The notes under the pieces are model-generated. The model was given only the letters and a program-made list of their open reading frames with translations. It was not told where the DNA came from and did not search any database. A program made the translations under genes and the position numbers. This document shows, piece by piece, positions 1-8,303 of a DNA stretch of 64,000 nucleotides; the first letter of the stretch is position 1; each line of letters starts with the position of its first letter. Origin of the DNA: WTGU01 sp965242855 (lineage in GTDB: Bacteria; Pseudomonadota; Alphaproteobacteria; UBA828); assembly GCA_965242855.1 (NCBI GenBank), contig OZ251509.1, positions 1,984,001 through 2,048,000 of the forward strand. The letters run 5' to 3'.

Positions 1-24
1 AAGAAGGGGAGACGGGAAAGAACC

Positions 25-61
25 ATTGACGCTCCTCCCCCCCTGACAGGGGGAAGGTCGG
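25..61. repeat. GC-rich intergenic repeat, copy 1
   Basis: The stretch at 41-61 read on the minus strand matches 31549-31569 on the plus strand at 20 of 21 positions. Both copies are followed at a short distance by GCGTCAA. Both lie just past the stop codon of a gene, so this may be a dispersed intergenic element. The copy here can also fold into a short C-run/G-run hairpin, but no T-tract follows, so a terminator role is only a guess. Confidence 0.45.
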
Positions 62-110
62 GAGGGGGGTCCGCAGGGACGCGTGCCGCCGCCGGTACGA
101 GAAATGCAGG

Positions 111-1223
111 TCAATCCTGCATGGGGAAGCAGGTCATGCCGGCGTACGCCTTGGCGTCGACCCCGGCGTCGGTGACCGTGAGCTTGACGTGGTTGATCCC
201 CTTGTAGACGAGGAACACGCCCCGGCGGTCGTACATCCTGTCGAGCGCGCACCACTCCAGCAGCCCCTGCGCCTTCGCCGCCAGGCACCAGCCGCGTTGC
301 GCCAGCCGCTCCACCACCGGTCGCCAGTCGCTCCGCCCCGTGGTGAGCCAACCGTCCGGTCCGTGGTCCCATGATCCCGGGTGGTACAGTTCCAGGCCGA
401 GCCGGGGCAACAGCCCCGCGGCGGCCACGTCCACCGACAGCCGGAACCGGGGGCAACAGTCCCCGAGGCCGGCCAGGATCTCCGCGGCCGGACGGACCGA
501 GGCGTGCCGGCCCAACCGCTCCAGCGCGCCGGCGATCTCGTCGCGCCCGATCTCCTGGACCACCAGCCGCACCGCCCGCGGCGTCCGTCTCGGCAACGCC
601 CCGACGTGAGCGACCCTCGCGCCCGGGGGCAACGCCGCCAGCGCCCGCGCCACCCACCGCAGCGCCTCTTTCCCGTCGGTCCAGCCCACCGCGTCCGCCA
701 GCGCCGCGACCGGCAGGGGCTGCGGGCCGTCATGCGGGTCGGGCTCCTCCGCGAGCCGCACCTTCAGAAACACGCCCGGCTCCGGCCGCCGGTCGGCCGG
801 CGTCTCGGCCAGGTCGTACTCGAGCATCGTCCCGGCGATGCATCCGCGCAGCTCGGAGTCGGCCTGTCCGATCCGGACGAGATACCGGGACAGCGCCGCT
901 GCCGGCGAGCCCGGATGGGCGGCCTCGCCGCGGCGGATGAAGTGCTGCGCGAACGGGCTCCCCGGCCTGACCACCACGAACAGGTCCGCCGCCGGCGCGT
1001 CCTCGCCGAGCCGGAACTCGCAACCGAGGGTCGTCCCCAATCCGGCGCCCGGCAGCTCCGCGGCGCAGGCCGTCAACCGGTCCCATCCGGGGCCGTCGAG
1101 CAGGGCTCGCGGTATCAGCGGGCGGAGCTCCGCGAGCACCGCCCCTGGGGCGCGAGGCGCACCGTGGATCGATGCAGCAGACGTGGGCTCTGCCGTCTCG
1201 ACCGCGGGACACGGACTCGACAT
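111..1223 (-). CDS. Unrecognised 370-aa protein encoded next to an NHLP-type RiPP precursor
   Basis: I do not recognise this protein with certainty. It has no transmembrane segment and no obvious nucleotide-binding motif. The C-terminal quarter looks the most conserved: it carries LELYHPGSWDHGPDGW, then a Trp/Cys-containing segment, then HVKLTV and DAKAYAGM close to the end. It lies directly downstream of the NHLP precursor gene on the same strand, so it is the natural candidate for its dedicated partner, either a modifying enzyme or a binding protein. ATG at 1221-1223 is taken as the start. A TTG at 1263-1265 would give 384 aa and overlap the precursor stop, but its AAGGA is immediately adjacent and too close to be a good ribosome-binding site. 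The gene ends about 110 bases from the window edge, so further cluster genes could lie outside. Confidence 0.75.
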   Translation of the reverse strand: MSSPCPAVETAEPTSAASIHGAPRAPGAVLAELRPLIPRALLDGPGWDRLTACAAELPGAGLGTTLGCEFRLGEDAPAADLFVVVRPGSPFAQHFIRRGEAAHPGSPAAALSRYLVRIGQADSELRGCIAGTMLEYDLAETPADRRPEPGVFLKVRLAEEPDPHDGPQPLPVAALADAVGWTDGKEALRWVARALAALPPGARVAHVGALPRRTPRAVRLVVQEIGRDEIAGALERLGRHASVRPAAEILAGLGDCCPRFRLSVDVAAAGLLPRLGLELYHPGSWDHGPDGWLTTGRSDWRPVVERLAQRGWCLAAKAQGLLEWCALDRMYDRRGVFLVYKGINHVKLTVTDAGVDAKAYAGMTCFPMQD

Positions 1224-1258
1224 CACGAGCCCGCAGGACCGCCGAGTGGCCGGCGGGA

Positions 1259-1564
1259 CTACCAATCCTTCGTAGGATTACCCCCACTATGGGGGAAGAG
1301 CGACTCCAAAAAGCTGCGGCCACCAGCAGCCGTCTGCAGATCGCCTTCGTTCAACTTTGCTGTCGGGGGCAGAATCAGATGCGCGGTCGCGCTGTCCTCT
1401 TCGTGGACCTCGATCGACAGGGACGCCGGGATGGCGATGCCCAACTCCTGCTCGATCGCCGCCTTCGGATCACTCAGCAGCCGGGCGCGGAACTCCGCGT
1501 CTGCGGTCGCCTTCTCCACCAGATGCTCGCGCAACTCGCCCGCAGTCCTGGCTTCAGAGCTCAT
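1259..1564 (-). CDS. NHLP-type RiPP precursor peptide (nitrile-hydratase-like leader)
   Basis: This 101-aa protein matches the layout of the nitrile-hydratase leader-peptide family of natural-product precursors. An amphipathic alpha segment (LREHLVEKA...EFRARLLSDPKAAIEQELG, residues 11-42) is followed by an IP-containing beta segment and an ILPP motif (64-67). The leader ends in AAGG at residues 79-82, a classical double-glycine cleavage site. The remainder, residues 83-101, is a 19-residue core reading RSFLESLFPHSGGNPTKDW. The core has three Ser/Thr, no Cys and a C-terminal Trp, so it is unlikely to be a lanthipeptide. The start ATG is preceded by AGGAG at good spacing, and an AT-rich stretch (about 1585-1612) upstream probably holds the promoter. 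The 370-aa gene follows on the same strand. The leader assignment is strong; the nature of the mature product is unknown. Confidence 0.8.
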   Translation of the reverse strand: MSSEARTAGELREHLVEKATADAEFRARLLSDPKAAIEQELGIAIPASLSIEVHEEDSATAHLILPPTAKLNEGDLQTAAGGRSFLESLFPHSGGNPTKDW

Positions 1565-1610
1565 GGATTGTCACTCCTGGTTGAATTGTGATTGCGTAAA
1601 TATTTAGGTA

Positions 1611-1985
1611 TCAGAGAGAACGACGGGAGGAAACCCTAATTTCGGGGCATTCGCGCGGCGGCGCCTTCGATGCGGCGGAGATGGGGCGCAAAGGGCGCCG
1701 GCGGCGAAATGCGCTCGCCATCGCGCCCCAGCGGGAGCGCCGAGGCCGTCGCGAGCGCGGGGCCAGGCGGCCCTGGTCGTGAAGCTTCCGCCAGCGGTAG
1801 AGGGTGGCCCGCGACACGCCGACGGCGGCGGCTGCGTCGGCGGCGCTGAGGCCATTGTCGCGGGCGCGGCGCCAACGCTTCAGGGCGTCACGCCTGTGCG
1901 CTTCGTCGCTCCGCTCCTTGCCGCACAGGCGTGACGCCAGGGCGGCTCCCCGTGTAACATGACGGGGCAGGCCGAAAACCTGCAT
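1611..1985 (-). pseudogene. N-terminal remnant of an IS481-like transposase (helix-turn-helix part)
   Basis: The open frame codes for 124 aa. Residues 1-85 match the N-terminus of IS481/integrase-type transposases: VFGLP...VTRGAALASRL, then a homeodomain-like helix-turn-helix (GLSAADAAAAVGVSRATLYRWRK) and the linker LAPRSRRPRR. The DDE catalytic core that should follow is absent, and from about residue 88 the frame runs into unrelated sequence. The start has a good AGGAGG about six bases upstream. The stretch TGTTGGTTTGGACAGACAG (minus strand, upstream of the gene at about 2013-2031) could be the element's terminal sequence. This is an IS fragment stranded between the RiPP unit and the transfer genes. 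Confidence 0.7.
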
Positions 1986-2283
1986 GGGGGTCCTCCTGTA
2001 AGCTGTCTGTCCAAACCAACAGCTTCGGAGACCCCCAACCTTCCTTCAACCGCCCCGTCTCACATCTGTCTGGACCTGGACAGGCAGCGATGCGTTTCGG
2101 GAAAACGCAGTGCCGGACCTCGAATGTTTCGCCGGGCGGACCGGAGCCGGAAACTTTTTCCCGTACCCGGTCGCACGCCGTCGCAAGCCAGCGCGGGTTT
2201 GTCGCAATTCCGCTGGAAATCCGCTTCTTGACCGTGTTGTCGAGGCCATATGTTCTTTCTATGTTCTTTCTATGTTCTTTCTT
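1986..2283. other. Non-coding leader of the transfer operon with triple 11-bp repeat
   Basis: No gene is seen in these roughly 300 bases. They hold the probable end of the IS remnant and the upstream region of the coupling-protein operon. Just before the first ATG of that operon, three perfect tandem copies of an 11-bp unit occur (listed separately). Confidence 0.5.
2249..2281 (+). repeat. Three perfect tandem copies of TATGTTCTTTC
   Basis: The 11-bp unit TATGTTCTTTC is repeated three times without any change at 2249-2259, 2260-2270 and 2271-2281, ending three bases before the ATG at 2284. It is AT-rich in an otherwise GC-rich region. It could be a binding site for a regulator of the transfer genes, or a slippage-prone spacer in the 5' leader. 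Adding or losing a copy would change promoter or leader spacing by one helical turn. Confidence 0.8.
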
Positions 2284-2421
2284 ATGGCCGACGATACGCA
2301 AGTCCCGCGCGACGCTTCCGGCGGGCTCGGCAGCGCGGACGACACGGCCCGGTTCGAAGGAACGGCGATGGACGGCGCACGCGGTCCCGAGACCGAAGCC
2401 GTTGAAGCGGGCGCGCCGTGA
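2284..2421 (+). CDS. Small hypothetical protein (45 aa) coupled to traD
   Basis: This short frame (MADDTQVPRDASGG...) starts three bases after the triple 11-bp repeat. Its TGA overlaps the GTG start of the coupling protein in a GTGA overlap, the usual sign of translational coupling. It is hydrophilic and acidic with no recognisable domain. No good ribosome-binding site precedes the ATG. It could be a real small protein or a leader ORF that feeds ribosomes into traD. Confidence 0.4.
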   Translation: MADDTQVPRDASGGLGSADDTARFEGTAMDGARGPETEAVEAGAP

Positions 2422-4586
2422 CCGGGGCGGGGGGCGATACCGGGCGCGGCGTCCGCGCAGCCGCCCGCGGCCTGCGCACCTGGCGAAAGCTCCTCGGCAT
2501 GGCCCTCGCCGCCGCCCTCATCGGCGCCGCAAGCACCGCCGCCTGGAAGGCGTCGCGCACCATCACCACCCATCAGTGGTACGCCGTCGGCATGCTCGTG
2601 CTCTCCGAGACCCTCATCGGCGCAGGCCTGAGCCCCCGGCGGCCCAAGGAGATACGACACCCGAACGGCCGAACCGTGACCGTGACCCTCGGCGCCATCG
2701 CCAACTACCCGCCGCTCCTCGCCCTGCGCGAACGGATGATCGACGACCTCCTCAATGCCGCCCTGCTTGGATTCGGCATCGCCTTGGGAGTGGTGGTCAT
2801 CGCCCTCGCCGGGCTCCACTACGCGGGCGGCAGGCTCAAGCGAGGACGCCGCCTGCGCGGCGGTGAACTGGTCGCCGCACGCCAACTCCGACGCCGCGTC
2901 GCACCCCCGCGCCTCCGCCTCCCGCCGCCGTTCGGACGGCCCGCCGACCCGCCCTACCGCATCGCCGGCATCCCATGGCCCGAGCACGCCGAAACACGGC
3001 ACACCATCGTCTCCGGAACCACAGGCTCCGGAAAAACCGTCCTCATCGCCGATCTCGTCGAACAGATACGCGAACGCGGCGAGCGCTGCGTCCTCTACGA
3101 CAAGATGGGAAGCTACGCGGAGACCTTCTTCGATCCCACACGCGACATCCTCCTCAACCCCCTCGACGCACGCGCCCCGCGATGGTCGCCATTCCTCGAA
3201 GCTCGCAACGCACGCGACTTCGACACCATGGCAGCCGCCCTCATCCCACGACAGAAGGACACCGTAGACCCCTTCTGGATCACCGCAGCACGCCAGCTCT
3301 TCTCCCACGGCGCCGCCGTGTTCCGGGAACGCGGCGAGACCCGCAACCGGGTCCTCCTCGAACACCTCCTCAAGACCAGCCTCGATACCCTCGCCCAAGC
3401 CATGGAAGGCACCGTCGCCCAGTCCATCGTCGATCCCGCCAACCCCAAGACCGCGCTTTCCGTCCGCGCCATGCTCACCGCCAACATCGGCGCTCTCGAA
3501 CTGCTCCCCGACGAAGGAACGCCCTTCTCCATCCGCGACTGGATCGAGAACGACGGCGGAAGCGGCTTCCTGTTCCTCACATCGCGCGGCGACCAGCACG
3601 CCAGTCTGCGGGGGCTGATCTCCACCTGGCTCGAGATCGCCGTCAATGCGCTGCTGTCGCTGCCCCGCGACGACGGGCGGCGCATCTGGATCGTCCTCGA
3701 CGAGTTGCCCACCCTGCACCAGGTCCCGAGCCTGCGGCCCGGCCTCGCGGAGAGCCGCCAGTTCGGCGGCTGCTTCGTGCTCGGGGTGCAGGTGTTCTCG
3801 GCCCTGCGCGACCTATACGGGCGCGACGGGGCCGAGACCGTCTCCGGCCTTTGCGGCACCCGCGTGGTGCTCGCCGCCCCCGACCGCGACACGGCGGAGT
3901 GGTCGGCGGAGAGCCTGGGGCGAGCCGAGGTCGAGGAGATGGCGGAAAGCGTCAACTACGGCGCCGAGACCCCCCGCGACGGGGTGATCCTGGGCGCAAG
4001 GCGCGCACTCCGTCCACTGGTGCTGCCGGCCGAGGTGGCCCGCCTCGACAGCCTCGCAGGCTATCTCAAGTTCCCCGGCGCTTGGCCCGTCGCCCGCATC
4101 GGGCTGCGATACAGGCAACGCCCCAAGGTCGCCGAGCGCTTCGTGCCGAGGGAGAGCAAGGGAGGGGCCGTCAAGACCGAAGAGACCGGACGCGATGCTG
4201 TCCGCCCAAACTCGAAGACGGCGGAGGGAAAGCCGGGCGAGGCGAAAGACGCGATCGAACGGGTGCCCGAGGCGGAGGCCGCAGTCGACTTGTGGGAACA
4301 CGATCCGCTTGCGGGGGATGCGGAAATCATGCGGACGGACCCGAACGCGGAAGGTTTGGAAGCCGATGCCGAACCGCTGGAGGCAACACAGCCGGGGTTG
4401 TCGTTCGCGGAGGATGCCGGCGCCGACGGAACAGTGGTCGGAAGAGCTGCGCGAACCGATGTCGATCTTGACGCTGGGCCGAATGACGACGGCAGGCCGC
4501 CGGGTGCGCCCGCGAACCGGACGGATACGCAAGGCAGGCAAAGCCCCGACGGTGCCAAGCCGGAGGGTCGAATGATCCGTATCTGA
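2418..4586 (+). CDS. traD: TraD/TrwB-like type IV coupling protein (VirD4 family ATPase)
   Basis: This 722-aa protein is the DNA-pumping ATPase that would link the relaxosome to a type IV secretion channel in the inner membrane. Two hydrophobic segments (about residues 25-43 and 112-132) anchor it. The Walker A motif GTTGSGKT is at 200-207 and Walker B IWIVLDELP at 423-431, with the TrwB-type DNA-binding domain spread around them. The last 170 residues are a charged, low-complexity tail with no domain that I recognise. The start is GTG at 2418, overlapping the stop of the small upstream ORF. Only one base separates its stop from the relaxase ATG, so the two are co-translated. No mating-pair-formation genes occur in the window, so it would depend on a channel encoded elsewhere. 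Confidence 0.93.
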   Translation: MTGAGGDTGRGVRAAARGLRTWRKLLGMALAAALIGAASTAAWKASRTITTHQWYAVGMLVLSETLIGAGLSPRRPKEIRHPNGRTVTVTLGAIANYPPLLALRERMIDDLLNAALLGFGIALGVVVIALAGLHYAGGRLKRGRRLRGGELVAARQLRRRVAPPRLRLPPPFGRPADPPYRIAGIPWPEHAETRHTIVSGTTGSGKTVLIADLVEQIRERGERCVLYDKMGSYAETFFDPTRDILLNPLDARAPRWSPFLEARNARDFDTMAAALIPRQKDTVDPFWITAARQLFSHGAAVFRERGETRNRVLLEHLLKTSLDTLAQAMEGTVAQSIVDPANPKTALSVRAMLTANIGALELLPDEGTPFSIRDWIENDGGSGFLFLTSRGDQHASLRGLISTWLEIAVNALLSLPRDDGRRIWIVLDELPTLHQVPSLRPGLAESRQFGGCFVLGVQVFSALRDLYGRDGAETVSGLCGTRVVLAAPDRDTAEWSAESLGRAEVEEMAESVNYGAETPRDGVILGARRALRPLVLPAEVARLDSLAGYLKFPGAWPVARIGLRYRQRPKVAERFVPRESKGGAVKTEETGRDAVRPNSKTAEGKPGEAKDAIERVPEAEAAVDLWEHDPLAGDAEIMRTDPNAEGLEADAEPLEATQPGLSFAEDAGADGTVVGRAARTDVDLDAGPNDDGRPPGAPANRTDTQGRQSPDGAKPEGRMIRI

Positions 4587-4587
4587 G

Positions 4588-7470
4588 ATGGTCGCTTCCA
4601 TCGGCGCCGTCGCCTCGCCCGCCCAGGGCGTCGCCTACTACGAACGCGACGGCTACTACGCCAGGGACGATCCCGCCCACCGGAACGCCAGCGCCTGGTT
4701 CGGCAAGGGCGCCGAGGCGCTCGGCCTCGAAGGCTCCGTCGACGCGGACACGTTCAAGGACGTGCTGGCGGGCGAAGTCCCGGACGGAACTGAACGACGG
4801 CTCGGACGCAGGGACAAGGAAGGCAACGTCCATCACCGCCCCGGGCGGGACATCGCGTTCTCCGCCCCAAAGTCCGTCTCCCTTGCGGCCCTGATCGGTG
4901 GCGACGGGCGCGTCGTCGCCGCGCACGACCGGGCGGTGGCGCGCACCCTTGCCTGGATTGAGACCAACATCGTCGAGACCCGGATGAAGGACCCGGAAAC
5001 CGGACGCATGGTTCGTGCCGGCGGCCAGGGCATGGTCGCCGCCACCTTCCGCCACGACACCTCGCGCAACCTCGACCCGCAACTTCATACCCATGCGGTG
5101 ATCGCCAACATGGTCCGGGGCGAGGACGGCAAGTGGCGCACCATGGCCAACGAGAGGCTCTACGCCTCCAAGATGCTGATCGGCGCCATGTACCGCAGCG
5201 AACTGGCGCGGGAGTTGGGCGCCCTCGGTTACCGCATCGAGAAGACCCATGCCGACGGGCGCTTCGAGATCGCGGGCGTACCACGCAAGGTGGTCGAGGC
5301 GTTCTCGACCCGGCGCGCCGAGATCGAGGCGGCGATGGCGAAGCACGGGCTCGGCGATCCTTCCGAGAACCAGAGCCTCGCCCAGCGCGCGGCGCTGATG
5401 ACCCGCGCCCACAAGCGCGACGTCGACAAGGACGCACTCCGACAGAGTTGGAAGAAGCAAGCCGCCGGTCTCGGCTTCGATGCTCAAGCTCTCGTGGTCC
5501 AAGCCGCGCAACGGGAGACCGGCAGAGCATCCGGCCACGCCGCCGCCGACCCTTCCGACGATCGGCAAGGTTCGGGAAGAGCCGCCGAAGCCGCCCGGGC
5601 GGCGGCGTGGGCGGTGGCGCATCTCTCGGAACGAGAGGCGGTGTCCGCGCGCACCGACCTGCTGGCCGCCATGCTCGCCCGGCGCCCCGGTGCGGTGACG
5701 ATCGATGAGGCCGAGGGCGCGGTAACGCGGTTGGAAAAGGCTGGGACGTTGCACGCCGCGAACCTGCCCGTCCCGGGACAATCGCTCACCACCGACAAGG
5801 CGGTCGCCGACGAGAGGGAGACCGTCGCCCTGATGCGCACGGGGCGGGACCGGGGCGTCGCCGCCATGCGTGGTCGCGCCGTCGACAAAGCACTGCGCAA
5901 CGGCCCCCTCACGGCCGGGCAGAAGGACGCGGTGAAGCTGATCCTGTCGGCAAAGGATCGGACAGTGGGCGTTCAGGGCTACGCGGGAACCGGCAAGACC
6001 AGGATGCTGAACCGCGCCCGCGCTCTCCTGGAAAAGCGCGGGTTCGAGGCCGCGGGCCTTGCCCCTTCGGCCTCGGCCGCGCGCACGCTCGCCGCCGAGG
6101 CCGGGATCGAAAGCGAGACGTTGCAACGGTTCCTCGCCCGCAACGCCGGCGTCGCCGGGGGACGACTCACGGCAAAAGGCGAACGCCAGATGCGCGCCGC
6201 GTTCCGGAAGACCGTGCTGGTGGTTGACGAGGGTTCGCTCGCCTCCACCGTCCAGGCCCGCGACCTGCTGCGGATCGCCAACGCCTTGCGCATTCCCCGC
6301 GTGGTGCTGGTCGGCGACGAGAAGCAACTCGATGCGGTCGATGCCGGCAAGCCCTTCGCGCAGTTGCAACGGGCGGGAATGAAGACGGCGACGATGGACG
6401 AGATCATGCGCCAGCGCGAACCGGACCTGAAGGCCGCTGTCGAGGCCAGCCTCGCGGGCGACGTGCGAAGGGCCTTCGAGAAGCTCGGCTCCAACGTCGC
6501 GGAGGTGAAGGCCGATAATCTCGCCGGCGCGGCCGCCGCCCGTTGGCTCGGACTCTCGGCCTCCGAGCGCGGGAACACCGGGCTGATGGCCCCGAGCCAC
6601 GATCTGCGGGAGCGGATCAACGACATCATCCGCGAGCGGTTGATCCGGGACGGCGCGATCGCGGGGCCGGCGATGGAGACCGAACGGCTGGTCTCGCTCG
6701 GCTACACGCGGGCGGAGAAATCGCTCGCCGCCAACTACGCCGCGGGGCATACGGTCGCGTTCCACCGCACCTACAAGCGGCTCGGGGTCGAGAAGGGCGA
6801 CGAGTTGCGCGTCGTCGGCGTCGACCATGGGGCCGGCACCGTGAACCTTATAGGCAAGGATGGCTCGGTCGTCGCCTGGGACCCCTACAGGCTCGCCGGC
6901 AGAACCGGCGGGGTCGAGGTCTATCGCGTCGAGGAGATGGAACTCCGCCGAGGCGACCGCATCCGATGGACCCGGAACGACGCAAGGCACGAAGTGGTCA
7001 ACAGTGCCACGGCGGAGGTGGTCAAGGTGAAGGGTGCGACGGTGACGTTACGCCTGGAGGACGGACGAAGCCTCGACATGCGCAAGGACGATCCGCAGAT
7101 GCGGCACGTCGACCGCGCCTGGGCCTCCACCGTCCACGCCTTCCAGGGCCGCACCGTGGACACGGTGATCGCGGCGATGGAAGCCAACCATCTGCACCTG
7201 ACCACACAGAAGATGCTCTATGTCGAGATCAGCCGGGCCAGGGACCGTGCTGAACTGGTCACCGACGACCGGAACGCGCTGCGCGAGCGGCTGGAAACCG
7301 CCACCGGCGAGCGCGTCGCGGCGCTGGAGGCGGTGGAGCATCAATGGACGAAGGAACGGGGAGGAAGGCCGAAGACGGCGTGCAATCGCGACCGCGATGG
7401 CCGCGCGAGAGGGGCTGAGCAGATGCCCAGTCCGGAGAAGGCCCGCGAGCCGCACGAATTGGAGTTGTGA
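4588..7470 (+). CDS. MobF-family relaxase with RecD-like helicase (TrwC/TraI type)
   Basis: This 960-aa protein would nick oriT, bind covalently to the 5' end and unwind the strand for transfer. The N-terminal relaxase domain has tyrosine pairs Y17-Y18 and Y23-Y24 (YYERDGYY), the catalytic candidates. It also has the metal-binding histidine triad H156, H167 and H169 in HDTSRNLDPQLHTH. The helicase half has Walker A GYAGTGKT at 464-471, Walker B VLVVDE at 543-548, the STVHAFQGRTVD motif and a C-terminal YVEISRARDRAEL. All key motifs are intact. The ATG lies one base after the traD stop. Its C-terminus is short compared with F TraI, without the pilin-acetylation-type tail. A matching oriT would be expected nearby; see the gap at 8304-8664. 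Confidence 0.95.
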   Translation: MVASIGAVASPAQGVAYYERDGYYARDDPAHRNASAWFGKGAEALGLEGSVDADTFKDVLAGEVPDGTERRLGRRDKEGNVHHRPGRDIAFSAPKSVSLAALIGGDGRVVAAHDRAVARTLAWIETNIVETRMKDPETGRMVRAGGQGMVAATFRHDTSRNLDPQLHTHAVIANMVRGEDGKWRTMANERLYASKMLIGAMYRSELARELGALGYRIEKTHADGRFEIAGVPRKVVEAFSTRRAEIEAAMAKHGLGDPSENQSLAQRAALMTRAHKRDVDKDALRQSWKKQAAGLGFDAQALVVQAAQRETGRASGHAAADPSDDRQGSGRAAEAARAAAWAVAHLSEREAVSARTDLLAAMLARRPGAVTIDEAEGAVTRLEKAGTLHAANLPVPGQSLTTDKAVADERETVALMRTGRDRGVAAMRGRAVDKALRNGPLTAGQKDAVKLILSAKDRTVGVQGYAGTGKTRMLNRARALLEKRGFEAAGLAPSASAARTLAAEAGIESETLQRFLARNAGVAGGRLTAKGERQMRAAFRKTVLVVDEGSLASTVQARDLLRIANALRIPRVVLVGDEKQLDAVDAGKPFAQLQRAGMKTATMDEIMRQREPDLKAAVEASLAGDVRRAFEKLGSNVAEVKADNLAGAAAARWLGLSASERGNTGLMAPSHDLRERINDIIRERLIRDGAIAGPAMETERLVSLGYTRAEKSLAANYAAGHTVAFHRTYKRLGVEKGDELRVVGVDHGAGTVNLIGKDGSVVAWDPYRLAGRTGGVEVYRVEEMELRRGDRIRWTRNDARHEVVNSATAEVVKVKGATVTLRLEDGRSLDMRKDDPQMRHVDRAWASTVHAFQGRTVDTVIAAMEANHLHLTTQKMLYVEISRARDRAELVTDDRNALRERLETATGERVAALEAVEHQWTKERGGRPKTACNRDRDGRARGAEQMPSPEKAREPHELEL

Positions 7471-7671
7471 CGAAGCAGAAGCACTCGACGCATCTCAACG
7501 GGATTGATTGAGGGTATGATGGGCGCCCGCGACCGATCGTCGCGGGCGGCGGAATTGGTGAGCTGGGGCACGCGGCGGCGGGAGGATGACGTGGGCAGGG
7601 GCGACATGACCGTTTTCCGACGGCTGGCGGGGTGTCTGCAGGCCCACGTTCCGACAATGCGGGTTGCGGGA

Positions 7672-7707
7672 TTGACCAAATTCGGCGTCTCCTGTCAGTA
7701 TCTGACA
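7672..7707 (+). promoter_or_regulatory. parDE promoter with perfect operator palindrome
   Basis: TTGACC at 7672-7677 is a good -35 box. About 18 bases on comes CAGTAT, which overlaps the perfect inverted repeat TGTCAG-TAT-CTGACA (7693-7707). A palindrome over the -10 of a ParD-type operon is the expected autorepression operator. The antitoxin ATG is 27 bases downstream, preceded by AGGGG. Confidence 0.6.
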
Positions 7708-7733
7708 CTATCGAGCATATAGGGGTTGCCCGG

Positions 7734-7976
7734 ATGCCAAACGTACACTTGACCGAACCGATGGAAGCTTATGTTCAGGGCCAGATCAGATCCGGTGCCT
7801 ACGCCAATCTGAGCGAAGTAGTGCGTGCGGGGATCCGGCTGCTGATGGAGCGGGACGGGGCACGTCAGTTCTACAGGCTGAAGGCGGACCTGGAAGAGGC
7901 GGTGCGCGAGGCGGAGGCTGGCGGCTTCACCGATTTCGACCCTGGCACCTATGAGCAGGACGCGAGCCTGCGGTAA
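7734..7976 (+). CDS. parD: ParD-family antitoxin
   Basis: The 80-aa product is a ribbon-helix-helix antitoxin. Its N-terminus MPNVHLTEPMEAYVQGQIRS, the SEVVRAGIRLLME helix and a toxin-binding C-terminal tail with an acidic end (FTDFDPGTYEQD) are typical of the ParD/CopG group. ATG at 7734 is chosen over more upstream starts because AGGGG sits about eight bases before it and the family start fits there. The toxin gene follows after nine bases. It should bind the palindrome at 7693-7707 and repress the pair. The pair sits at the end of the transfer genes and probably stabilises the element. Confidence 0.9.
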   Translation: MPNVHLTEPMEAYVQGQIRSGAYANLSEVVRAGIRLLMERDGARQFYRLKADLEEAVREAEAGGFTDFDPGTYEQDASLR

Positions 7977-7985
7977 TCCAGCGCC

Positions 7986-8303
7986 ATGACGATCAGACTC
8001 TCTCATCTGGCGCGGCGGGATCTGGACGAAATTCAGCGCTATACGGTTGAGACCTGGGGCCGTGATCAGTGGTTGACGTACTATTGGGGCTTGGTACGAG
8101 CTTTCGAGGGGATCGCGGCCGATCCCGATGGCGGCCGTGATCGAAGCTTGTTCGCGGCGGGTCTGCGCTCGGTGAACTACCAACGGCATGTCATATTCTT
8201 TGCACGGATAGCCGTTGCCGACGATGAGCCGGTGATCCTGAGAATCGTTCATCAACGTCGTAACATGCCGGCATTGGTGTATTTTGAGGATATCGGTGGC
8301 TGA
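7986..8303 (+). CDS. parE: ParE-family toxin
   Basis: This 105-aa protein belongs to the RelE/ParE fold. It opens with IRLSHLARRDLDEIQRYT, has the WGRDQWLTYYWGL helix and a central RSVNYQRHVIFFA strand, and ends with ILRIVHQRRNM, all features of ParE toxins. ParE proteins poison DNA gyrase; that activity is inferred from the family. It lies nine bases after its antitoxin in the usual order. The length is normal and the frame is intact, so the pair is probably functional. Confidence 0.9.
   Translation: MTIRLSHLARRDLDEIQRYTVETWGRDQWLTYYWGLVRAFEGIAADPDGGRDRSLFAAGLRSVNYQRHVIFFARIAVADDEPVILRIVHQRRNMPALVYFEDIGG

Noticed and set aside
2259..3719. A 486-codon minus-strand frame opposite the coupling protein, and an 887-codon one at 4327-6990 opposite the relaxase.
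   Set aside because: The plus strand has complete Walker and relaxase motifs; the minus-strand frames lack any motif and follow the GC shadow pattern.
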